From Pseudomonadota bacterium (GTDB lineage: Bacteria; Pseudomonadota; Alphaproteobacteria; Rhizobiales; Rhizobiaceae), in NCBI GenBank assembly GCA_023388675.1, contig JAEWFU010000006.1:1-6092 (forward strand): a stretch of DNA of 6,092 nt, written 5' to 3'. Of this stretch, positions 1 through 4,281 are shown in pieces. A program made the translations under genes and the position numbers. The notes below the pieces were generated by a model. It saw only the letters and a program-made list of their open reading frames with translations. It was not told the origin of the DNA and searched no databases. The first letter of the stretch is position 1, and each line of letters opens with the position of its first letter.

Positions 1-128
1 CGGCACCGGAGGCAATCGTCTGGCCCGGACAATCACCCGGATCGGCACCCCCATCTGCCCAGGCGATGGCCCAGATGCCCATCATGCACTAAGATTGAAA
101 CCGGACCACCCTATGGGGTCAGGCCAAA
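1..128. other. Left-edge segment without a recognisable gene; possible mobile-element terminus
   Basis: No frame gives a protein I recognise. One plus-strand frame is open from the window edge to a TAA at 90-92 (about 29 residues, ending QMPIMH), and an opposite reading starts with ATG at 86 and runs off the edge; neither has a visible Shine-Dalgarno sequence or family signature. The stretch 93-125, read on the minus strand, contains TGGCCTGACCCC and then TGGTCCGGTTTC. These are similar 12-mers of a style I associate with termini of IS21-like insertion sequences. Because homology of the following gene to RelA/SpoT proteins breaks off at about this place, an insertion or deletion endpoint near 99-128 is plausible. 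This is inference; the element itself is not visible. Confidence 0.25.
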
Positions 129-914
129 TTGGCGCATTTTTATGAGCAGCAGGGCAAACATCTGATTGTTGACGTAGACGACTACATCGCAACCCCTAAG
201 CCTGATGGTTATCGGAGCCGTCATGTGATTCTGAAATTTCAGGGCGATGGAGATGACGCGATCTACAACCGACAAAATGTCGAGGTACAGATTAGGTCCA
301 AAGCACAGCACTCTTGGGCAACCGCCGTCGAAGCAGTTGGCCTCATCAAGCATCAGAACATCAAGGGTGGTGATGGAAGCTCTCAATGGCGCCGTTTCTT
401 CGAGTTGATGTCATCCGAGATAGCCTATGATGAGGGGATGCCCCCATGCCCATCGGCCCCCCATGATCGCAAGTCGGTGCGTGAAGAACTGCGCGAGGTC
501 TCAAACGATCTTGGCGCAGTGAGTATGCTTGAAACTCTGAATCGGTCCTTCCAGAGATATGGCACTTTGGGCACCAGCGGTGCGCGCTACTTCCTCTTGC
601 AGTTTGATTATAAAACCCAAAAGGTGACGGTGGAGCCTTTCTTTGAGTTTTCGAAGGGTTCCGAACGCTATGTCGATGCGGAAGCGCGCCAGACAGATCG
701 CAATTCTGTCTTGGTGGAAGTCAACGGCATAGACGAATTGAAGGCGGCATTTCCCAACTACTTCCTTGATGTGCAAGAGTTCACTTGGCGATTGCGCGGA
801 GCAATTTCGCCCAGAACGCAGTCTCGCAATCCGATAGTTAGGAAAGCAGCCGAAGTGCGATGGGATTTGTCGTGGATTAAAGATTGGCAGTCTTTGCGCG
901 GCAAGCGGCGTTAG
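129..914 (+). pseudogene. RelA/SpoT-domain nucleotidyltransferase fragment, N-terminally truncated
   Basis: The 261 residues contain the second half of a RelA/SpoT (PF04607) synthetase domain: DDYIATPKPDGYRSRH at residues 17-32, including the Tyr of GYRS that in this family stacks on the guanine nucleotide, then EVQIRSKAQHSWA at 52-64 with the catalytic Glu of the ExQIR motif. The rest (about 70-261) resembles the C-terminal extension of the roughly 350-residue stand-alone RelA/SpoT-domain proteins. Missing is the first half, with the ATP-binding RxKxxxSIxxK segment and the metal-binding Asp of the DxxGxR motif, about 100 residues. The only available start is TTG at 129, with no good ribosome-binding site; an in-frame TGA lies at 96-98, so the missing part is not just upstream in the same frame. 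G+C in sampled lines is about 40-52%, against about 70% in the penicillin-binding protein, which suggests foreign origin. Half an active site cannot make (p)ppGpp or pyrophosphorylate tRNA, so I call it a remnant. A split or re-purposed protein is the less likely alternative. Confidence 0.75.
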
Positions 915-970
915 TCGGTCGACCGATACTTCGGGAACCGATGACCCCTTCTAATGCGCGTTCGAACGCG
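915..970. repeat. Two perfect palindromes downstream of the RelA/SpoT remnant
   Basis: Directly visible are a 12-bp perfect palindrome TCGGTCGACCGA at 915-926, starting one base after the stop codon, and a 14-bp perfect palindrome CGCGTTCGAACGCG at 957-970. Neither has a spacer, so as RNA they would form poor hairpins; they are better viewed as possible protein-binding or recombination sites. They lie between two convergent transcription units. Function is unknown. Confidence 0.5.
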
Positions 971-981
971 TGGTTGAGTTT

Positions 982-1003
982 AAGCTCCTAAGCGGCTTTT
1001 TTT
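982..1003 (+). terminator. Weak candidate terminator (short stem plus T7)
   Basis: A run of seven T residues at 997-1003 is preceded by AAGC (982-985) and GCTT (995-998), giving only a 4-bp stem with a 9-nt loop. The position, 70-90 bp after the RelA/SpoT remnant, is sensible for a terminator, but the stem is too weak for a confident call. Confidence 0.25.
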
Positions 1004-1007
1004 GAAC

Positions 1008-1081
1008 TGCTGGGATTGTTCCTTCTGGCATAAGCCAGCCGCCTGCCTACAAGACAGTCAAGGATCGCGCCTGTCCCAGCA
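1008..1081. repeat. 74-bp inverted-repeat structure with internal hairpins
   Basis: TGCTGGGA at 1008-1015 is the exact reverse complement of TCCCAGCA at 1074-1081, closing a 58-nt interior. Inside are a 5-bp hairpin CTGGC-ATAA-GCCAG (1025-1038) and a GACAG/CTGTC pairing (1053-1057 with 1071-1075) that would compete in part with the outer stem. The length and 7-8 bp closing stem recall a tRNA, but D-, anticodon and T-arms cannot be fitted on either strand. It lies just beyond the 3' end of the RES toxin gene and could be part of a transcript end structure or a miniature inverted-repeat relic. Confidence 0.35.
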
Positions 1082-1084
1082 AAC

Positions 1085-1771
1085 CTACCCCCTCTCAACC
1101 TCCGGCCCCTCGCCACCACTCCACGTAAGCACAAACGACTCGCCGCGCATCACGCTTTTGATACAGGAGGGTTTCAGGGCCGCGAGGCACACGCCGCCGG
1201 CGTGGCGCACCGAGGGGTAGCGGATGCCGACCAGATCCCTGGCGCGGATGTCCACCGCGAAGGCCTGCCCGGCCGGGTAGCCCACCAGCGGGTCGGGGTT
1301 CAGGCTTACGGCGCCGCGGTGCTCGAACAGGCATGCCATCGGGCCGGCGATATGGGCCATCAGTTGCACATATTGGGTGACATTCTCCGTCTCGCCGGTG
1401 TTCTTCAGTTCGCGGCCGAGGTGAAAGGCGATTTCGGCTAGGCAGGTTTCAATGGCGAGTGCGGCATACCATGCGCCCCGACCTTCCCGGTTGAACCGGT
1501 TGCCGCCGATGCGCGTGTAGGAAAACGCGGCGTTGACGAAGGACCAGCCATACCCGAACGTCTCCGTCAGCAGCTCCCTCTTGTCGACCTCGTCGAGATG
1601 ACCGTCCTGCCCCAGCAGCCGGTTGCTGGTTCTGGCCTCCAGCCTGTCCAGTATCGCCTTCTCGCCCTCGTCGTCGCAGAGTGGCGCGATGGCCGGCTCA
1701 TCGACATACGCGCTGGACAGGAGACGGTGCGTATTCTGCTCGTCGATGAACTGGACGTCGAAAGCGCTCAC
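1085..1771 (-). CDS. RES-domain toxin (NAD+ phosphorylase-type) of a RES-Xre toxin-antitoxin pair
   Basis: The 228-residue protein has the RES-family layout: a conserved early Arg (HRLLSS, R16), then GGNRFNREGRGAWYAALAIE at 89-108, the Arg/Gly-rich strand with Y102, then CLAEI with E113, and IRYPSVR at 183-189 with S187 near the C-terminal part. Characterised RES toxins (Mycobacterium MbcT, Pseudomonas putida RES) deplete cellular NAD+ by phosphorolysis or hydrolysis in the cytoplasm and stop growth. The Arg, Tyr, Glu and Ser positions seen here fit that site, but residue equivalence is by eye. The start is GTG at 1771-1769; it overlaps the antitoxin stop (GTGA) and is preceded by AGGGG six bases upstream (1778-1782), so translation is coupled to the antitoxin. 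The gene appears intact and ends with TAG at 1087-1085. It belongs to the longer RES subgroup with an N-terminal region of about 80 residues before the core motif. Activity is inferred from family. Confidence 0.88.
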   Translation of the reverse strand: MSAFDVQFIDEQNTHRLLSSAYVDEPAIAPLCDDEGEKAILDRLEARTSNRLLGQDGHLDEVDKRELLTETFGYGWSFVNAAFSYTRIGGNRFNREGRGAWYAALAIETCLAEIAFHLGRELKNTGETENVTQYVQLMAHIAGPMACLFEHRGAVSLNPDPLVGYPAGQAFAVDIRARDLVGIRYPSVRHAGGVCLAALKPSCIKSVMRGESFVLTWSGGEGPEVERG

Positions 1772-2166
1772 GCGCCACCCCTGAGCGCATCGATGTGGCG
1801 GCGCATCCGCACCATTTCGGGAATGCCGTCCCGCACCATCAGCTCCACCGGCGCCCTGCCGTCAAAACCCTGATTGGCGCGTTTCGGCCATTCATAGGTC
1901 AGCGGTCCGTTGAAGAGCAGCCGCAGCCCCTTGAACAGGCCGACCAGAAGGCTCGCCCGCATCTCCTGGTCCTGGTTCAGCGCGCCGGAGAAGGTGCCGC
2001 CCTTCATGCGCGACCATGTCCGCACGTTCACGCCGGCCAGCGCGGCCGCCTCCTCGTTGGTGAGGTTCCAGAGCGCTGCGATGCGCGTTAGCGCCTTGAC
2101 GATAGCTGCCCGCTCGTCGGCTTCCGACACGTCGAGCAGTTCGTCAGATGTGACAGGTTGTGCCAT
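1768..2166 (-). CDS. Xre/MbcA/ParS-family antitoxin
   Basis: The protein has 132 residues from the ATG at 2166. The N-terminal half carries an Xre-like helix-turn-helix, about residues 36-55 (TNEEAAALAGVNVRTWSRMK). The C-terminal part (about 65-132) matches the MbcA/ParS/Xre toxin-binding domain (formerly DUF2384): a helix MRASLLVGLFKGLRLLF, then FDGRAPVELM and the tail IDALRGGA. In this family the C-terminal tail enters the RES toxin active site and blocks NAD+ access, while the HTH binds operator DNA to repress the operon. I chose the ATG at 2166 over an in-frame TTG at 2214 because AAGGAG lies eight bases upstream and the TTG falls between the -35 and -10 boxes. The stop codon overlaps the toxin GTG by four bases, and antitoxin-first order is usual for RES-Xre pairs. 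Confidence 0.88.
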   Translation of the reverse strand: MAQPVTSDELLDVSEADERAAIVKALTRIAALWNLTNEEAAALAGVNVRTWSRMKGGTFSGALNQDQEMRASLLVGLFKGLRLLFNGPLTYEWPKRANQGFDGRAPVELMVRDGIPEMVRMRRHIDALRGGA

Positions 2167-2174
2167 GCCGAAGT

Positions 2175-2180
2175 CTCCTT
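2175..2180 (-). promoter_or_regulatory. Shine-Dalgarno sequence of the antitoxin gene
   Basis: AAGGAG on the minus strand lies eight bases before the ATG at 2166. It decides the start codon of the antitoxin and indicates strong translation of the first gene of the operon, compared with the coupled GTG of the toxin. Confidence 0.8.
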
Positions 2181-2192
2181 GCCAAATGGCAA
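2179..2192. promoter_or_regulatory. Operator palindrome 1 (start-site proximal)
   Basis: TTGCCAAATGGCAA is an inverted repeat with 6-bp arms and a 2-bp centre. It covers the predicted transcription start and touches the -10 box. Its centre (2185.5) is 22 bp, about two helical turns, from that of the second copy, so two antitoxin dimers would sit on the same DNA face. Confidence 0.7.
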
Positions 2193-2219
2193 TATAATCC
2201 TCGCCATATGGCAAGTCAA
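2191..2219 (-). promoter_or_regulatory. Sigma-70-type promoter of the toxin-antitoxin operon
   Basis: On the minus strand TTGACT (2219-2214) and TATATT (2196-2191) are separated by exactly 17 bp, close to consensus at both boxes. The expected transcription start is near 2184, giving a leader of about 18 nt that includes the Shine-Dalgarno sequence. Both operator palindromes overlap this promoter or its start site, as expected for autorepression by the Xre antitoxin. Confidence 0.75.
2201..2214. promoter_or_regulatory. Operator palindrome 2 (in the -35/-10 spacer)
   Basis: TCGCCATATGGCAA contains the perfect 10-bp palindrome GCCATATGGC (2203-2212) and matches the proximal copy at 12 of 14 positions. 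It occupies most of the spacer between the promoter boxes and abuts the -35 element, so binding should exclude RNA polymerase. Confidence 0.7.
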
Positions 2220-2273
2220 GAAAACAGCGGCCTCACCACGGCAGTGAACTCAGGTTAGCGATATTTCGTCGAT

Positions 2274-2409
2274 CCCCACTCCGACCGCTCCGCGGCCACC
2301 TCTCCCCCGTTCGACGGGGGAGAGGAAAACACCAGCCGAACCGCTTGACGCCCTTCCTCTCCCCCAAATTTTGGGGGAGAGGTGGCTTGCCAAGCAAGAC
2401 GGAGTGGGG
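2274..2409. repeat. Nested interspersed palindromic repeat element, about 136 bp
   Basis: Outer ends are a 10-bp inverted repeat, CCCCACTCCG (2274-2283) and CGGAGTGGGG (2400-2409). Inside, GCCACCTCTCCCCC (2295-2308) and GGGGGAGAGGTGGC (2373-2386) form a second inverted pair. Each inner arm is also one half of its own hairpin: CCTCTCCCCCG with CGGGGGAGAGG (2299-2325), and CCTCTCCCCC plus AAA with TTT plus GGGGGAGAGG (2356-2382). It resembles the intergenic palindromic elements repeated many times in rhizobial genomes, but copy number cannot be tested here. It sits between the 3' end of the tetR-like gene and the promoter of the toxin-antitoxin operon, and its hairpins could end or stabilise the tetR transcript. 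No T-tract follows the hairpins on the minus strand, so an intrinsic terminator is not claimed. Confidence 0.8.
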
Positions 2410-2451
2410 GCTTTGCGCGCGACGTTAATCCGAGTTCGTTGCGCTGCCGCT

Positions 2452-3096
2452 TCACTCCACCCGAGGCGCATCCGGCCCGAAGGCGCACAGGAAGATGCGC
2501 ACCGCCTCCTCGGCGTGGCTGCGCAGTTCAGCCGGTTTCGGGATTCCAGCATCACCCAGCATCATTGCCGCGTTTGTCGACGCTCCCATCAGTATCCAGT
2601 TGAACTGAACGGCCGCCGCGTTCGGGTCCGGCGTCGCAAGCTGCCCGATCCGCGTATAATGCGCAAAGACCCGTTCGAGCCGGCGGATCGCGTGCCCGGG
2701 CCCGTTGTCATGCAGCGATCGGCCGAGTTCCGGAAACCGCTCCACCTCGCCGATCACCATGCGCCGCAACCGCATCAGGCGCGGGGTCAGCACGACAGTG
2801 AGCTGATCCACCGCCAGCTGCATCAGGAATTCGCGAACCGGCCGATCGTCGAACCCATCCGCTTCATCTTCACGGATTTCGCGAGCTGCCCCCCCGGTCA
2901 TCGCCTCGACAACCTGGATGAACAGCGCCTCCTTGGAATGGAAATGCGCATAGACCGTCTGCTTCGAAACCCCGGCGTGCTCGGCCACCGCATCCATATT
3001 GGCGCCCAGGAAACCGTTGTGCAGGAACACCTCTTCCGCCGCCGCGACGATCTTCTCGCGGCTTCTTCGTGTGCGGGTGGCGGCTCCGTTCGACAT
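2452..3096 (-). CDS. TetR/AcrR-family transcriptional regulator (AefR-like C-terminal domain)
   Basis: From the ATG at 3096 the protein has 214 residues, normal for TetR repressors. The N-terminal DNA-binding domain spans about residues 8-55, with the helix-turn-helix MDAVAEHAGVSKQTVYAHF (34-52) and the following FHSKEALF typical of the family. The C-terminal ligand/dimer domain has LMRLRRMVIGEVERFPELG, the pattern I know from the AefR-like TetR_C_7 group, in which RLvxxEaxrFPEL is conserved. Longer in-frame starts exist up to 3147, but AAGAG lies eight bases before 3096 and the likely minus-strand promoter (TTGATT 3152-3147, TATGCT 3130-3125, 16-bp spacer) would start transcription near 3118. 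The gene is divergent from the GFA-like operon, with the putative operator between them, so it most likely represses that operon and itself. The effector is unknown. Confidence 0.87.
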   Translation of the reverse strand: MSNGAATRTRRSREKIVAAAEEVFLHNGFLGANMDAVAEHAGVSKQTVYAHFHSKEALFIQVVEAMTGGAAREIREDEADGFDDRPVREFLMQLAVDQLTVVLTPRLMRLRRMVIGEVERFPELGRSLHDNGPGHAIRRLERVFAHYTRIGQLATPDPNAAAVQFNWILMGASTNAAMMLGDAGIPKPAELRSHAEEAVRIFLCAFGPDAPRVE

Positions 3097-3124
3097 GACA
3101 CCTGCTCTTGGCATGATCCGGCAA

Positions 3125-3152
3125 AGCATACCACGAGCGCTTGACAAATCAA
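3125..3152 (-). promoter_or_regulatory. Putative promoter of the tetR-like gene
   Basis: On the minus strand TTGATT (3152-3147) and TATGCT (3130-3125) are 16 bp apart. The start of transcription would be near 3118, leaving a leader of about 22 nt before the ATG at 3096. The -35 box touches the inverted repeat at 3153-3167, consistent with autorepression. Confidence 0.45.
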
Positions 3153-3172
3153 ACTGGACCGTCCAGTCTAAT
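3141..3172 (+). promoter_or_regulatory. Putative promoter of the GFA-like/DUF6958 operon
   Basis: TTGACA at 3141-3146 is a perfect -35 hexamer, and TCTAAT at 3167-3172 differs from the -10 consensus at one base. The spacer of 20 bp is longer than the usual 16-18, so either the promoter is weak without help or the true -10 is shifted. The 15-bp inverted repeat lies entirely between or against these boxes. Confidence 0.45.
3153..3167. promoter_or_regulatory. Perfect 15-bp inverted repeat, likely TetR operator
   Basis: ACTGGAC-C-GTCCAGT has two perfect 7-bp arms around a single central base. It lies in the 99-bp gap between the divergent tetR-like gene and the GFA-like gene and overlaps both predicted promoters. 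Arm content and size are typical of TetR-family operators. One dimer could control both directions. Confidence 0.72.
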
Positions 3173-3195
3173 TAATAATCTCATGGAGACTGCCA

Positions 3196-3738
3196 ATGGC
3201 CAGCCATACCGAACTGAGCTGCACCTGCGGAAAGGTCGCGATGCGCGTCGAGGGCGCGCCGATCCTCACCGCCGAATGCCTGTGTTCCGACTGCCAGAAG
3301 GCCGGCGCGTTCTTCGCCACCCTGCCCGGCGCGGAACCGATCGTCGACGAGAAGGGCGCGACGTTCCACGTCGTCTACCGCAAGGACCGGGTCGGCTGCG
3401 TGAGGGGCGCCGAGTTCCTTCGCGAACACCGCCTCACGGCCGATACGAAGACCCGGCGCGTCGTCGCCACCTGTTGCAACACGCCGATCTTTCTCGATTT
3501 CACCAGCGGGCACTGGCTGGATCTTTTCGGCACGCTCTGGCCCGAAGGCACCCTGCCCCCGCTCGACCTGCGCACCATGACCCGCGACACACCGCCCGGC
3601 GTCCAGTTCCCGAACGACGTGCCCAACCCGAAGTCCCATAATTTCGGCTTCTTCGCGAAGCTGCTCATGGCGTGGGCCGCCATGGGCTTTCGCGTCCCGA
3701 AGATCGACTATGTGAAAGGCACCCTCGATGCCCGCTGA
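3196..3738 (+). CDS. GFA-like cysteine-rich protein (DUF6151 family)
   Basis: The 180-residue cytoplasmic protein begins with SCTCGK (C9, C11), followed by CLCSDCQKAGAFF (C28, C30, C33) and a later ATCCNTP (C93, C94). The CxC plus CxxC pattern and its spacing match the Mss4-like zinc fold of the GFA (glutathione-dependent formaldehyde-activating) superfamily. The last cysteine pair is adjacent instead of the CxxCG of classical GFA proteins, and the sequence fits the DUF6151 branch as I remember it. The biochemical role is unknown; zinc binding is likely, while S-hydroxymethylglutathione synthesis should not be assumed. The ATG at 3196 has GGAG at 3185-3188, seven bases upstream. It is the first gene of an operon, overlapping the next by 11 bp, and sits under the putative TetR operator. 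The residues near 150-165 (FGFFAKLLMAWAAMGF) are hydrophobic and may form an amphipathic helix or membrane contact. Confidence 0.8.
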   Translation: MASHTELSCTCGKVAMRVEGAPILTAECLCSDCQKAGAFFATLPGAEPIVDEKGATFHVVYRKDRVGCVRGAEFLREHRLTADTKTRRVVATCCNTPIFLDFTSGHWLDLFGTLWPEGTLPPLDLRTMTRDTPPGVQFPNDVPNPKSHNFGFFAKLLMAWAAMGFRVPKIDYVKGTLDAR

Positions 3739-4030
3739 ACAGGACAAGATCGAGATCGAGAACGTCGTCTCGCCCGGCCGGACCGTGCGGGTCGACCGCG
3801 CCAAATACGAAGCGATGCGCGACGCGCTGCTCGCCGTCCTGCCGCGTTCCTCGCCGGGACTCACGGTAGCGGAGGCCAAGGCAAAGCTGCTGCCGCTGCT
3901 GCCCCAAAGCCTCTTTCCGGGTGGAGACAAGGCCGGCTGGTGGCTGAAGGCCGCGCAGCTCGACATGGAAGCCAAGGGCACGATCCTGCGCGACAGTCCC
4001 AAGCCGGTAAGGCTTCGCCTGCCCGATTAG
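3728..4030 (+). CDS. Small conserved protein, DUF6958-like
   Basis: A 100-residue soluble protein starting KIEIENVVSPGRTVRVDRAKYEAM (residues 7-30) and carrying a strongly conserved-looking FPGGDKAGWWLKAAQLD (63-79) followed by EAKGTI. This resembles the DUF6958 family, whose function is not known; the helical pattern with a final basic strand (KPVRLRLP) suggests a small winged-helix-like fold, though this is a guess. The ATG lies 11 bp inside the end of the GFA-like gene in another frame, with AAGG at 3716-3719 eight bases upstream, so translation is coupled and the two products are made together. It ends with TAG at 4028-4030. No signal peptide or membrane segment is seen. The family assignment is from memory and the coding call is firmer than the name. 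Confidence 0.75.
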   Translation: MPAEQDKIEIENVVSPGRTVRVDRAKYEAMRDALLAVLPRSSPGLTVAEAKAKLLPLLPQSLFPGGDKAGWWLKAAQLDMEAKGTILRDSPKPVRLRLPD

Positions 4031-4281
4031 ATGGAAAGGCCGACCTGATCCGATTGGCAGTTTCGGGTGGAGCCTGCGACCCCACCCGGCCGCCGCGAAG
4101 CCAGTGCGACCTTCTTCACACACTGCCGCCGCGAAATTTACGATCACTGCGGATTTATCGGACTAGTCCTTGTTCCCGGTATCGAAATAGGCAAGAAAAG
4201 TCGTAAGTTGACCCATCGTAGGCTGCTTGCTGATCGAGCGATACTCGGGCGCGGCTGGGTCGATCGCGTGGCGTGGGTGTA
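4031..4281. other. Intergenic region before the penicillin-binding protein gene
   Basis: No gene is visible. It contains a 7-bp inverted repeat CGGGTGG/CCACCCG (4064-4070 and 4082-4088) with an 11-nt loop and no T-tract, an 11-bp direct repeat GCCGCCGCGAA (4089-4099 and 4125-4135), and a 10-bp palindrome GGACTAGTCC (4160-4169). TTGACC at 4208-4213 could be a -35 box for the downstream gene, but no good -10 follows at the right distance. The first inverted repeat may help end the upstream operon. Confidence 0.4.

Noticed and set aside
1009..1080. tRNA gene suggested by a 7-bp acceptor-like stem GCTGGGA/TCCCAGC and 72-nt length
   Set aside because: The bases before the 3' strand cannot form a 5-bp T-stem with a 7-nt loop on either strand, and no D-arm or anticodon arm fits.
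2167..2214. Upstream in-frame TTG start adding 16 residues to the antitoxin
   Set aside because: The codon lies between the promoter boxes and within operator 2, whereas the ATG at 2166 has a strong AAGGAG eight bases upstream.
2274..2409. CRISPR array suggested by repeated CCTCTCCCCC blocks
   Set aside because: There are only two inverted, not direct, copies with no regular spacers; the layout is a palindromic element.
2371..3144. Plus-strand open frame of 257 codons opposite the tetR-like gene
   Set aside because: The minus strand gives a clear TetR protein; the plus frame starts inside the palindromic repeat and has no recognisable domain.
3181..4002. Minus-strand open frame of 273 codons opposite the GFA-like and DUF6958-like genes
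   Set aside because: The plus strand encodes two proteins with family motifs and good ribosome-binding sites; the minus-strand product is low-complexity and without motifs.
4160..4169. 10-bp palindrome GGACTAGTCC as an operator
   Set aside because: It is short, isolated and not positioned against a recognisable promoter; chance is sufficient.
4208..4236. Promoter for the penicillin-binding protein at TTGACC 4208-4213
   Set aside because: The hexamer at the proper distance (TGATCG near 4231-4236) is a poor -10 and no better one is found nearby.
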